From JBNAGF01 sp049801055 (GTDB lineage: Bacteria > Pseudomonadota > Alphaproteobacteria > Rhodobacterales > Rhodobacteraceae), in assembly GCF_049801055.1 (NCBI RefSeq), contig NZ_JBNAGF010000012.1:91605-155604 (forward strand): a DNA stretch of 64,000 bases, in the 5' to 3' direction. The stretch's first letter is position 1, and each line of letters starts with the position of its first letter. The position numbers and the translations under genes are program-made. Shown here piece after piece: positions 43,943-52,514 of this stretch. The notes beneath the pieces are model-generated. The model did not search any database. It was not told the origin of the DNA and saw only the letters and a list, made by a program, of their open reading frames with translations.

Positions 43943-44485
43943 TTAGCAATTTTTGCAACGATCAGATTTTACGTCGTAATCCGCGATGCTGCCGCGCGTA
44001 TCCAGCGTCAGCCTGCAGCAGTCCTCGAACACCGAACGCAGTTCCGACCGGGCCTTCTGAACCTGTGATTTCAGCGTCGAATATGGGATCCCGCGGGCAT
44101 CAGCATAGTCCTTTTGCGATTGCCCGTTGATATCCACGGCAGTCAACAGATCAGCCGAAGCGCGGGGCAGTGCGGAAATGAAGGGTTCGACACAGCCTTC
44201 AAGATCCTGTCTCATGCTGGTGTCGTCGCCCTGATACCATAGGTCGTCGGGATGCAGATCGTTGTGCCGGCCAGACTTTCGATAGTGGTCAATGATTGTC
44301 CGATTTGCAGTCTGAAAGAGCCAGGGCTGCAATCGGGATTGGTCATCGACCCCCGACAGGCCGGTAAAAACCTTAATCGAGATGTCCTGCAGCAGATCGT
44401 CCACATCTGCCGGGTTGGCAACCCGGGCACGGAGGAAAGCCCTGATACGGCTCCTGTAATCGGACCAGACCTGTTCAACGTCCAT
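43943..44485 (-). CDS. ECF-type RNA polymerase sigma factor, SigZ-like
   Basis: A 180-aa sigma-70-family factor. Region 2 spans about residues 8-75 (PADVDDLLQDISIKVFTGLS) and region 4 about 105-155 (GQSQKDYADARGIPYSTLKS). The C-terminus carries CCRLTLDTRGSIADYD and ends CKNC, a four-cysteine pattern typical of SigZ-like factors that could bind metal or sense redox state. No anti-sigma gene is adjacent. The inverted repeat TGGATA-N9-TATCCA (44592-44612) lies in its upstream region. Confidence 0.82.
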   Translation of the reverse strand: MDVEQVWSDYRSRIRAFLRARVANPADVDDLLQDISIKVFTGLSGVDDQSRLQPWLFQTANRTIIDHYRKSGRHNDLHPDDLWYQGDDTSMRQDLEGCVEPFISALPRASADLLTAVDINGQSQKDYADARGIPYSTLKSQVQKARSELRSVFEDCCRLTLDTRGSIADYDVKSDRCKNC

Positions 44486-44632
44486 AGTTCATACTCCCGC
44501 GTGAGAGATGGAGGCCATCTGAGGGGTTTTCAATGGCGGAACGTGGTCAATGGATGCAGCAGGGGGAAAATTGGGGAAAGGCTGGGGTAACTGGATACCT
44601 ATTTTTTATCCAATTGAAAACACATGATAAAA

Positions 44633-44658
44633 TTGACATTTCTGCAATTGACTAACAT
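44633..44658 (+). promoter_or_regulatory. Possible promoter of rplM-rpsI
   Basis: The word TTGACA at 44633-44638 is a perfect -35 hexamer about 105 bp before the rplM start. A TAACAT at 44653-44658 is a possible -10 with a short spacer of 14; another TTGACT lies at 44649. The exact element is uncertain. Confidence 0.35.
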
Positions 44659-44743
44659 CGCTGGCACCCGTAAACCCCCTCCATCGAATTCAGACGGGCG
44701 CGGAATCGTGTCTGTCTTTCACATCAAACAGGATTGTCCTGCC

Positions 44744-45202
44744 ATGAAAACCTATTCTGCAACTCCTGCAGACATCGACAAGAAGTGGATCCTGATCGAC
44801 GCTGAGGGCGTTGTTCTGGGCCGTCTTGCGTCGATTGTCGCCACGCGCCTGCGTGGCAAGCACAAAGCGTCGTTCACTCCGCATATGGACATGGGCGACA
44901 ATGTCATTGTCATTAATGCCGACAAGGTTCAGATGACCGGCAAAAAGCGCGAAGAAAACTTCTATTGGCACACCGGTCACCCCGGTGGCATCAAGTCGCG
45001 CACCAAGCAGCAGATCCTCGAGGGTGCACATCCCGAGCGCGTTGTGACCCAGGCGGTCAAGCGCATGCTGCCAGGCAACCGCCTGAGCCGCCAGCAGATG
45101 ACCAACCTGCGCGTCTATGCCGGTGCCGAGCACCCGCACGAGGCCCAGGCCCCCGAAGTTCTGGATGTCGCATCCATGAACAAGAAGAACACCCGGAGCT
45201 AA
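44744..45202 (+). CDS. rplM: 50S ribosomal protein L13
   Basis: L13 is an early-assembling protein of the large subunit. The 152-aa product opens MKTYSATPADIDKKWILIDA, includes EGVVLGRLASIVATRLRGKH and GGIKSRTKQQILEGAHPERV, and ends with the alphaproteobacterial extension MNKKNTRS. The ATG at 44744 is chosen over the longer frame from 44624. It is six bases before rpsI, the universal L13-S9 operon. Confidence 0.97.
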   Translation: MKTYSATPADIDKKWILIDAEGVVLGRLASIVATRLRGKHKASFTPHMDMGDNVIVINADKVQMTGKKREENFYWHTGHPGGIKSRTKQQILEGAHPERVVTQAVKRMLPGNRLSRQQMTNLRVYAGAEHPHEAQAPEVLDVASMNKKNTRS

Positions 45203-45208
45203 TGACCG

Positions 45209-45694
45209 ATGGCTGATCAGATCAATACTCTCGAAGAGCTGAGCGCCGTTGCAGGCGTGGAAACCGTGGCCGAAGAACTCGTTGCACGCGAACCCGTGCG
45301 TGACGAACTGGGCCGTTCCTATGCCACCGGCAAGCGGAAGGACGCGGTTGCCCGTGTCTGGATCAAGCCCGGTTCCGGCAAAGTGACCGTCAACGGCAAG
45401 GATCAGGACAAGTATTTTGCCCGTCCGGTTCTGCAGCTGATCCTGCGCCAGCCGTTCCAGGTTGCCGGTGTCGAAGGTGAATTCGACGTTGTCGCAACCG
45501 TCAAGGGCGGTGGCCTGACCGGTCAGGCCGGTGCGGTCAAGCACGGCATCTCGAAAGCCCTGCAGCTTTATGACCCCAACCTGCGCGGTGCACTGAAAGC
45601 CGCTGGCTTCCTGACCCGCGACAGCCGTGTGGTGGAACGTAAGAAATACGGTAAGCGCAAGGCTCGTCGCTCGTTCCAGTTCTCGAAGCGCTAA
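45209..45694 (+). CDS. rpsI: 30S ribosomal protein S9
   Basis: S9 contacts P-site tRNA through its C-terminal tail. The 161-aa product has an alphaproteobacterial N-terminal extension of about 30 acidic residues, then the core with SYATGKRKDAVARVWIKPGS and GGGLTGQAGAVKHGISKALQ, ending in the conserved basic RKKYGKRKARRSFQFSKR. Longer than E. coli S9 because of the extension. A terminator follows at 45722. Confidence 0.97.
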   Translation: MADQINTLEELSAVAGVETVAEELVAREPVRDELGRSYATGKRKDAVARVWIKPGSGKVTVNGKDQDKYFARPVLQLILRQPFQVAGVEGEFDVVATVKGGGLTGQAGAVKHGISKALQLYDPNLRGALKAAGFLTRDSRVVERKKYGKRKARRSFQFSKR

Positions 45695-45721
45695 GTTTCA
45701 GAACCATCATGTTTCAAAGAC

Positions 45722-45750
45722 AGGCCGTGCCACTTGGCGCGGCCTTTTTT
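45722..45750 (+). terminator. Rho-independent terminator of rplM-rpsI
   Basis: Arms aggccg/cggcct with an inner gcc/ggc extension and loop actt are followed by TTTTTT. It lies 28 bases after the rpsI stop. Confidence 0.88.
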
Positions 45751-45777
45751 GGTATTTTGATCAGAGTCTTGTGAGGG

Positions 45778-46623
45778 TTACTTGCGGTAACCTGGCAGAT
45801 CCGATGCCAACGGAACTTCGCCAATCAGACCGCCTTGACGTTGAAGCTGCCCGTCGCGAAAGATCTTGCGGGCGGAGCGCCGCCAACCTCGGCGGATCTC
45901 CTTGGCCAGCCTGTATGGCACAGGCCCTCGGCCATCGCTGGTTGGCTCGGAACCGAACGCTGTTCGTTCACTGCCGGCGATCGACGCGGGAATGTCGTCC
46001 CGACCCCGAACGTCGGCGAACATGCCCTGAACCGCGATACCCGGGGTCAGCTGAATGGCGCGATAGCCGCGAGCGGGCCGGGTTATGAAGTCGTCAAGAT
46101 GGTCGCAATAGCTCTGCGACCGTCTCAAAAGGCTCTGCGCACCGGTCGGGCTGAGCAGATAGCCCGCCGCGCTGGCGACAACCTCGGTGATCGGATGCAG
46201 CCGGGAATCTCCAAGCCGCATCTCCGGACCGAGACGAACCTGTCCGGCGAGGGCGTCGAGTTTTGCCATCTCGAAACGGTCCGAATAATCCGACAGGGCG
46301 GTAATTATCGCTCCGGCTTGGGTCGATATCAGCACATCGTCTTCAAAAATTGCCGCAGGACGGTCCGACTCGACAATTTTTTCCCAAATTGCACGGTGGC
46401 TTTCGAACACGGCAATCTCGGTTTCCCGCAATGTCCAGTACGGCCCCCAGCTGTGGGGGCGGTATCGCGGGCAATCACGCATCTCGGCGGATCTGGCATC
46501 TATGGCCGGAAAACGGATGGGATCCGATATGCCGGCATTGCTGAACTGCCCCAACATGAACGCCGCCCGTTCCGGCACCCGGTCGAGATTGATGAAGTAG
46601 ACGTCAGCCGTCAACGGAACCAT
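45778..46623 (-). CDS. Glycosyltransferase family 25 (LPS-type)
   Basis: A 281-aa GT25-type glycosyltransferase of the kind that adds galactose or other sugars to lipopolysaccharide or protein-linked glycans. Residues 7-22 (DVYFINLDRVPERAAF) match the family start, GEIAVFESH-like TEIAVFESHRAIWEKIVE follows, and the DxD-type motif is in IFEDDVLIST. The gene overlaps the end of the FkbM-GT11 fusion gene by 13 bases, so the two form a translationally coupled pair. Confidence 0.82.
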   Translation of the reverse strand: MVPLTADVYFINLDRVPERAAFMLGQFSNAGISDPIRFPAIDARSAEMRDCPRYRPHSWGPYWTLRETEIAVFESHRAIWEKIVESDRPAAIFEDDVLISTQAGAIITALSDYSDRFEMAKLDALAGQVRLGPEMRLGDSRLHPITEVVASAAGYLLSPTGAQSLLRRSQSYCDHLDDFITRPARGYRAIQLTPGIAVQGMFADVRGRDDIPASIAGSERTAFGSEPTSDGRGPVPYRLAKEIRRGWRRSARKIFRDGQLQRQGGLIGEVPLASDLPGYRK

Positions 46624-48848
46624 TTCCGGATCTTGGCAAGCTTGTGCTTTGAACGCCCTTTGGCACGTTCGCTCATGTAATCCTCACCGGCATCTTCCGC
46701 CTCGACCTCGCGCAGGAGAACCGGTGCGTTCCACGGATCGAATGGCACCAGGGCCTGCGCGTTGAGGTCCGGACGGACAAACAGCTTTGCCCGGCTGTTC
46801 AGCATCGAAGCGGCAAAGGAAAAGGAGCTGTTGGAAATCGCCAAGTGATCACCCAGTGTCAGGGCGGCAAAATCCGTTGCAAAGTCATGGCCAAGATTGG
46901 CCGACGGCAGATCGCGCTCGGTCAGCACGTTGAAATCCTTGAATGCCGGCAGGACCTTTTCAGGTTCATCCGAGGCGATGTAGAGCGTCAGGTCCGGCAA
47001 CTGCTCCTGCAACGCTTTGGCCCAATCAACATACCATTCCTCTGGCGCGATGAAGAAAACACCTGTTCCAAAATCGCCTCGGCGCAGGTGCAGCGTGGCC
47101 ACCGGGCCGGGCTGGCGATCGAAAAGAGAGCGGATTTGAGCGGCTCGCTCCGCGTAGGCCCCTTTGAAGGTCAGATGCTCGCGGATCATCGCCTTATGCG
47201 GCAGGTAATAGCGTGTGTGGTACTGGAAATAGCCAGAGAAATCGCAGGCTGGTCGAACGTCCGGGTCATTAGCGATGTTGCTGTCCGAAAACTGGAACGT
47301 CGTTTCCACCTGCTTGTGCGGAAGGGCCGGCAGGGCTTCGACACCCGGCGCCACGTTGAACATGTCGTCGCCGGACCAGAGCGGGTTGACCGGGATATAG
47401 TCCTGATCCAGCGCGTATGTCTGCAAGAACATGTATTGGAAAACGTGGTTCGCAAAGCGTCCGGCCGATCCAACGGAGGAACAGCCGACCATCGGCCGCT
47501 TGACATAAAGCGCATCGCCCCATTCTTCACTGAACGGGGTATTCGTTTTGACGCGGATGAAGTCGAACTGTGCAAGAAACTCATCCAGATCCGTTACCAG
47601 AGGGCAACCTTCGTACAATTCAGAGTAGTTAACTTCGATCTGCAAGGCTTTGATATTAGGTAATAGATCCGTGGCACCTTTCAGTGCCATCAGCTCGGCA
47701 CCCTGAATGTCCATGGCAATGAAGTCGAGGGTCTTGGGGTCAATTCCGGCTTCCTGCAACAAGGTATCGAGCCGCGATGTGCGCACGTCCACCTTCTCGG
47801 CCACGCCGATTTTCGGGTAGAGCTTGGCATGGTCCTTGAGTTCAAGAAGCGAGCTCGACTGGTCCATCGAGGTGATGTTGAAGGTTGCAGTTCCCTCGCT
47901 TTCCGATGCCGCAGCCTCGATAACGGTGACATCGGTGTCGGATGCAAATCGGTCCCGAAGCCCTTGGGCAAGTTTGGGGTTGGCTTCGACAAAAACGACC
48001 TGTTCAAAGCCAACCTTGCGGTAGGTCGAGATTTCATCGCCAAGATGCGCCCCGACATGCAATGCCCCGCGCGGCTTGATCCCGAAATGTGCCAACCGGT
48101 CGAACTCCAGCTTGATCTCTTCGCCAGCGCCAAGAAAAGGGGCCATCAATCGCTCATGCAGGGCAAGAAAGTTCGAATACTGGTAGTCTTCGGTCTTGGC
48201 GGTAAATTTCTTGACCTCTGTGAACTTGCCTCTTTCAACGCGCAGCACCCGATAACCGTGGCGGCGCAGCAGCGACCAGACGTTTCGTAGCGAGATGCCG
48301 GCGTCGAAGAACGTTCCGCCATATTCGAATTGCAGGAAATCTACCTGCCCACGACGCAGCAGACCGGCCGCGCCGCGCAGAACGTCATATTCCGCGCCTT
48401 CGACGTCGACCTTGAGGAACCGAATCCGCTCTTTGCGGTCTCCCCAATATGTGTCGAGCGTGGTGCCGGGCACGGTGATGGCGTCGAAACCCGACGCAAG
48501 CAGCTGTTCTTCGACACTGACCCGGCGGTGCAGGGAGCTTAGCCGGGCATCATCCCGATAGACGTGAAAGGTGAGGTCTTCGTTTCGGTTCGAGACCGCG
48601 TTCCAATTCAGAGTGACCCGATCGGCAATGGTGGTCTTCAGAACCTCATGCGCTTCCTTGGATGCCTCGAATGCGTGAATATTTGCCTTGCTGGCCTTGA
48701 GAACCGCCTCGGACCATTTGCCGTGATGAGCGCCCACGTCCAGAACGATATCGCCGTCGCGGATGCATTTTTTCATGATCAGCCGTTCGTCGGCGGTGAT
48801 CGGGTCGTCATCATGGCTTTTGCCGCGAAGTTTTTTGAGAAATTTCAT
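46611..48848 (-). CDS. FkbM-FkbM-GT11 fusion: two methyltransferase domains and a fucosyltransferase-like domain
   Basis: The 745-aa protein joins three enzyme domains. The first FkbM methyltransferase (about 30-230) has VLDVGAHHGKWSEA and LKVDVEGAEYDVLRGA. The second (about 255-450) has LHVGAHLGDE, VVFVEANPKLA and IAMDIQGAELMALKGA. The third (about 455-705) has GRFANHVFQY at 463-472 and HLRRGDF at 587-593, the signatures of GT11 alpha-1,2-fucosyltransferases. FkbM domains methylate sugar or polyketide hydroxyls. There is no membrane segment or signal peptide. With the overlapping GT25 gene it probably builds and caps a surface glycan; the product is unknown. Confidence 0.82.
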   Translation of the reverse strand: MKFLKKLRGKSHDDDPITADERLIMKKCIRDGDIVLDVGAHHGKWSEAVLKASKANIHAFEASKEAHEVLKTTIADRVTLNWNAVSNRNEDLTFHVYRDDARLSSLHRRVSVEEQLLASGFDAITVPGTTLDTYWGDRKERIRFLKVDVEGAEYDVLRGAAGLLRRGQVDFLQFEYGGTFFDAGISLRNVWSLLRRHGYRVLRVERGKFTEVKKFTAKTEDYQYSNFLALHERLMAPFLGAGEEIKLEFDRLAHFGIKPRGALHVGAHLGDEISTYRKVGFEQVVFVEANPKLAQGLRDRFASDTDVTVIEAAASESEGTATFNITSMDQSSSLLELKDHAKLYPKIGVAEKVDVRTSRLDTLLQEAGIDPKTLDFIAMDIQGAELMALKGATDLLPNIKALQIEVNYSELYEGCPLVTDLDEFLAQFDFIRVKTNTPFSEEWGDALYVKRPMVGCSSVGSAGRFANHVFQYMFLQTYALDQDYIPVNPLWSGDDMFNVAPGVEALPALPHKQVETTFQFSDSNIANDPDVRPACDFSGYFQYHTRYYLPHKAMIREHLTFKGAYAERAAQIRSLFDRQPGPVATLHLRRGDFGTGVFFIAPEEWYVDWAKALQEQLPDLTLYIASDEPEKVLPAFKDFNVLTERDLPSANLGHDFATDFAALTLGDHLAISNSSFSFAASMLNSRAKLFVRPDLNAQALVPFDPWNAPVLLREVEAEDAGEDYMSERAKGRSKHKLAKIRKWFR

Positions 48849-49021
48849 CCGATCACTTCCACAATCTTGGGGCGGTCAATGGTCATTACTACTGCCGGGC
48901 CAGTTGGTTTTAGAGGCCGGTTCAAGTGCCTTTTTCTGGCGCAGTCATTGCAGAAACCCATCCTGTTGTAAACGGCGGCGCCTGCGCTCGAACAGCCATA
49001 TCATAGTGGCTTTCATGCTGC

Positions 49022-49636
49022 TCAGCCGTCCGGGTCGATCAGCCCCAAACCGCGAAGGTATATGCCGATCCCGGATTCCAGAAGATCTTCGGGCGGGAAG
49101 GGGGACGCCGTGCCGGTGTTGCGGGCATAGAGTTCGACGACACCGTGGCTGAGCGCCCAGATATGGGCACTGAACATCGAGGCCGGAGGCCGCTTTTCGG
49201 GAGGGATATGTTCCGACAGGTCGGTGGCGGCTTTCTCCAGCACCGATTTGGCCCGGTTGGCCGCCGCTGCCAGTTCAGGTGTCCGGTTGACGGAAATGCC
49301 GCTTTCGAACATCGCGATGTAGTGTCCCGGGTGTTTGCGGGCAAAAGCAAGATAAGCCCGACCCGTGGCCTCGAACGCCGCCAATGCAGACGGCTGGCCT
49401 TTGTCATAGGCGTATTGCATCAGGTCGGCGAACATTTCGAACCCTTGGCGGGCAGCTTCCGCAATCAGGTCTTCGCGCCCCTGAAAATGGCGATAGACGG
49501 CTGCGGGCGTAACACCCGCTGTCTTGGCAGCCTCAGACAAGGTGAACCCGGTCGGACCTTTCTGCTCGATCAGCGTCAGAGCCGCCTCAATCAGGGCCGC
49601 GCGCAGATTGCCGTGGTGATACCCGCGTTTAGGCAT
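49022..49636 (-). CDS. TetR/AcrR-family transcriptional regulator
   Basis: A 204-aa regulator starting MPKRGYHHGNLRAALIEAAL; helix-turn-helix in FTLSEAAKTAGVTPAAVYRH at about residues 28-47, and a C-terminal ligand-binding domain of the TetR_C type (WALSHGVVELYARNTGT). The ATG at 49636 overlaps the ppk2 stop region by eight bases; the longer frame to 49741 lies inside ppk2. Coupling to ppk2 suggests they are co-expressed; the targets are unknown. Confidence 0.85.
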   Translation of the reverse strand: MPKRGYHHGNLRAALIEAALTLIEQKGPTGFTLSEAAKTAGVTPAAVYRHFQGREDLIAEAARQGFEMFADLMQYAYDKGQPSALAAFEATGRAYLAFARKHPGHYIAMFESGISVNRTPELAAAANRAKSVLEKAATDLSEHIPPEKRPPASMFSAHIWALSHGVVELYARNTGTASPFPPEDLLESGIGIYLRGLGLIDPDG

Positions 49637-50498
49637 CCCAGATTTCCGGTCCGCCGCAGATGGATTCGTCGCGCTTGCCAAGGGCCTTGTGATCCTTGTC
49701 GTCATAATCCAGATCCGCCAGAACCGTCCGTATCGCGGCAAGGCGTGCCCGTTTCTTGTCGTCCGAGCGGATAACGGTCCACGGAGTCGCCGTGGAATGG
49801 CTGCGGGTCAGGGTTTCGCGGATGGAATCTGTGTATTCCTCCCACTTGCTTAGGCCCATGATGTCGATCGGGCTAAGCTTCCAGTGCTTTAGGGGATCGT
49901 TCTCCCGTGACTGAAAGCGGCGCAGTTGCTCGGCGCGCCCGACGTTGAGCCAGAACTTGAACAACCGGATCCCGTCATTGACCAGACCTTGCTCGATCGG
50001 AATGACCTGTCGAAAAAAGCGTTCACGCTCGGCCGGAGTGCAAAAGCCAAAGACATTTTCGACCACACCCCGATTGTACCAGCTGCGATCGAAGAACACG
50101 AGTTCACCGGCTGATGGCAGGTGCTCGATATAGCGCTGGAAATACCATTGGGTGCTCTCGGAATCCGATGGCTTGGCCAGCGCAACCACGCGCGCGCCGC
50201 GCGGGTTCAGGTTTTCGCGGAACCGTTTGATGGTGCCGCCCTTGCCGGCGGCGTCCCGGCCTTCGAAGATGATGGCGATGCGTTCGCCGCTCTCCTTGAC
50301 CCAGGTCTGCAGCTTGACCAATTCGATCTGAAGATCCTGCATCTCGGCGTCATACAGTTTTGACGACATCCGCTCGTCATGCGGATAGGAGGGCTCGAGG
50401 ATGTCGCCCTTTTTTGCATTCTGGATCTGCTCGCGGATCTCCTGCGGCGCGTCATTTTCAAAATAGCGTTGAATTTGCCGCTGATCTGGACGTGCCAT
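49629..50498 (-). CDS. ppk2: Polyphosphate kinase 2
   Basis: PPK2 enzymes use polyphosphate to phosphorylate nucleoside diphosphates or monophosphates. The 289-aa product has the Walker A FEGRDAAGKGGTIKRF (P-loop at 80-88), the lid and Walker B region LVFFDRSWYNRGVVE, and SPIDIMGLSKWEEYT. One PPK2 domain, so class I (NDP phosphorylation) is most likely. It precedes the TetR gene and is preceded 53 bp away by the hydrolase gene in the same direction. Confidence 0.92.
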   Translation of the reverse strand: MARPDQRQIQRYFENDAPQEIREQIQNAKKGDILEPSYPHDERMSSKLYDAEMQDLQIELVKLQTWVKESGERIAIIFEGRDAAGKGGTIKRFRENLNPRGARVVALAKPSDSESTQWYFQRYIEHLPSAGELVFFDRSWYNRGVVENVFGFCTPAERERFFRQVIPIEQGLVNDGIRLFKFWLNVGRAEQLRRFQSRENDPLKHWKLSPIDIMGLSKWEEYTDSIRETLTRSHSTATPWTVIRSDDKKRARLAAIRTVLADLDYDDKDHKALGKRDESICGGPEIWDA

Positions 50499-50550
50499 CG
50501 GGTGCCTCCGGGTGTTCTTGGTTTGCCTTCAATATGGGATGTTAATCCGA

Positions 50551-51507
50551 TTAACGCAAACCGGCTCTGTCCGCCGCCCGGTCGATTGCGGCAACCACGT
50601 CACGCACGGCAACATGCTGGGGCATATGGCCAATTCCTTCCAACGGGGTCAGCACCGCGCCCGAAATCCGATTTGCGAGATTGACCGAATGCAGGTTGAA
50701 ATTGACGGTTTCGTCCCGTGTTCCGTGCAGGATCTCGGTCGGGACCGAGATCTCGTCATACCGGGCGGCCAGTTCAATGATCTCGTCCAGAAGGTTGGCA
50801 CGTTGCAAGGCATTCGCCCGTAGGGAACTGCGCCGCAGGGTCAGGCCGGGGCCAAAATGAGAAGCGTATCCTTCCGGGACCAGTTGCGGCGCGAACACGC
50901 CTTCCAAGGCAGCCTTGACCTTGGCCTCGGAGGTGAAGGCTGTAATCAGCGGAACAGCGATCGCAGATCCGAGGCGCGATGACGTGATGCGGTAGAACGG
51001 ATCCAGCGGTGTGTCCCAAGGGTGCGATGCCGCTGCGACCGGAACCAGAGCCGACAGGGTTTCGGGGTGATGCACGGCCCAGGCCAGCGCAACCGCGCCG
51101 CCATAGCTCTGGCCCATTACGATCGGGCGGGAGGCGCCCAGCAGGCCACAGGCCCGCATCAACAGCTCGGCCTGCTGGTTGATCGTCGCGCCTTTGGGGT
51201 TGATGTCTTGGCTGTAACCAAGCCCCGGACGGTCAAAGATCAGCACCCGGTAGCTTTGCGCCAGCGCGGGTGCCAGCGCAAAGCTCATGTCACGGGTGTT
51301 TCCGGATGCGCCGTGGATCAGAACCAGATCCGGACCTGCTCCCATCTCGACGACGTGAACCCGTGTCCCGCCCACGTCCAGCATGCGCCCTTCGGGTGGG
51401 TGATCGGTCTCGGCGCGGATCTCGTTGTCGGCCGCGCGCCACGAGGTGACGGCAGCCCCCGCCGCGGCCATCAGGCCGGCAAGAGTGATCCCCAGTTCAG
51501 CGGCCAA
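50551..51507 (-). CDS. Alpha/beta hydrolase with N-terminal membrane anchor
   Basis: A 318-aa alpha/beta-hydrolase: LVLIHGASGNTRDM gives the oxyanion region, the nucleophile Ser lies in VMGQSYGGAVALAWA, Asp in LHGTRDETVNF, and His in EGIGHMPQHV. A hydrophobic stretch at the start (about residues 1-22, LAAELGITLAGLMAAAGAAV) suggests membrane anchoring. TTG at 51507, overlapping the metA stop, is the proposed start; ATG at 51471 or 51561 are alternatives. The substrate is unknown. Confidence 0.75.
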   Translation of the reverse strand: MAAELGITLAGLMAAAGAAVTSWRAADNEIRAETDHPPEGRMLDVGGTRVHVVEMGAGPDLVLIHGASGNTRDMSFALAPALAQSYRVLIFDRPGLGYSQDINPKGATINQQAELLMRACGLLGASRPIVMGQSYGGAVALAWAVHHPETLSALVPVAAASHPWDTPLDPFYRITSSRLGSAIAVPLITAFTSEAKVKAALEGVFAPQLVPEGYASHFGPGLTLRRSSLRANALQRANLLDEIIELAARYDEISVPTEILHGTRDETVNFNLHSVNLANRISGAVLTPLEGIGHMPQHVAVRDVVAAIDRAADRAGLR

Positions 51508-52414
51508 TGTCGCCCATGTCGAACGGTGTCGACTGATAGATTTCGTTGATCCAGTTGCCATAGAGCAGATGCGCGTGACTGCGCCAGCGGTTCAGTGGCT
51601 GGCGACTGGGATCATCGTCCGGGTAATAGTTGCCGGGCACGTTGATCGGAGTGCCATTGGCTATATCGCGGTCGTATTCCTGCTTCAGCGTATCGTTGTC
51701 ATACTCAAAATGGTTAAAGATATAGAGCGCCCGGTGTTCGGAATCCTCGACCAGGCAAGGGCCAACCTCGTCGCTGCCCAACAGGGTCTTCAGCCCCGGC
51801 GCGGCGTCGATCTCATCCTGCTTCATCTCGGTCCAACGGCTGACAGGTATCACACAATCGTCGGAGAACCCCCGCAGGAACGGTGAAGAAGGCGCAAGAT
51901 TGCGGTGCCTGAAACATCCGAACGCCTTGTGGGGCAGCATGTACTTTTCGATGCCGTGAAAATGGTTGATCATCGCCATTCCGCCCCAGCAGACGCCAAA
52001 GGTGGAATGAACATTCGTCTGTGTCCAATCCATCACCTCGCGCAGTTCGTCCCAATAGGTCACCTCGGGGAACTCGAGGTGCTCGATCGGGGCCCCGGTA
52101 ATGATCAAGCCATCGAACTTCTGATCCTTGATCTCCTGAAACGGGTGGTAGAATTCAGCCATGTGTTCGGCTGCGGTGTTCCGGGTGCGGTGTTCCGACA
52201 TGCGGATCAGGCTGAGTTCGATCTGCAGCGGCGTGGCCCCGATCAGCCGCGCGAACTGGTTTTCGGTCTGAATCTTCTTGGGCATCAGATTCAACAGTCC
52301 GATTTTGAGCGGTCGGATATCCTGCCGTGCGGCCTGATCCTCGGACATGACCATGACGCCCTCGCGGGTGAGAACGTCATAGGCGGGCAGGTCGGCAGGA
52401 ATCTTGATGGGCAT
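51497..52414 (-). CDS. metA: Homoserine O-acetyltransferase/succinyltransferase MetA
   Basis: MetA acylates homoserine in methionine synthesis. The 305-aa product has the nucleophile Cys142 in FGVCWGGMAM and the family sequence PLKIGLLNLMPKKIQTENQF. Residue 111 is Glu in GAPIEHLEF; in characterised MetA proteins Glu111 favours acetyl-CoA and Gly111 succinyl-CoA, so acetyltransferase activity is predicted. The ATG at 52414 is preferred over 52567. No SAM riboswitch is recognisable in the 100-bp leader. Confidence 0.9.
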   Translation of the reverse strand: MPIKIPADLPAYDVLTREGVMVMSEDQAARQDIRPLKIGLLNLMPKKIQTENQFARLIGATPLQIELSLIRMSEHRTRNTAAEHMAEFYHPFQEIKDQKFDGLIITGAPIEHLEFPEVTYWDELREVMDWTQTNVHSTFGVCWGGMAMINHFHGIEKYMLPHKAFGCFRHRNLAPSSPFLRGFSDDCVIPVSRWTEMKQDEIDAAPGLKTLLGSDEVGPCLVEDSEHRALYIFNHFEYDNDTLKQEYDRDIANGTPINVPGNYYPDDDPSRQPLNRWRSHAHLLYGNWINEIYQSTPFDMGDIGR

Positions 52415-52514
52415 CGTCGGGCTCTTTTTCGTCGGTGTTGCGGCTAGATAGTGCGCAAGGCGCGGCCTGCCAAGTCCACGGTATGTGTGGCGGGCAGACG
52501 ATCGGGGCAGGGCG

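Noticed and set aside
52415..52514. Possible SAM riboswitch before metA.
   Set aside because: The 100-bp leader lacks the conserved SAM-II or SAM-V core words.
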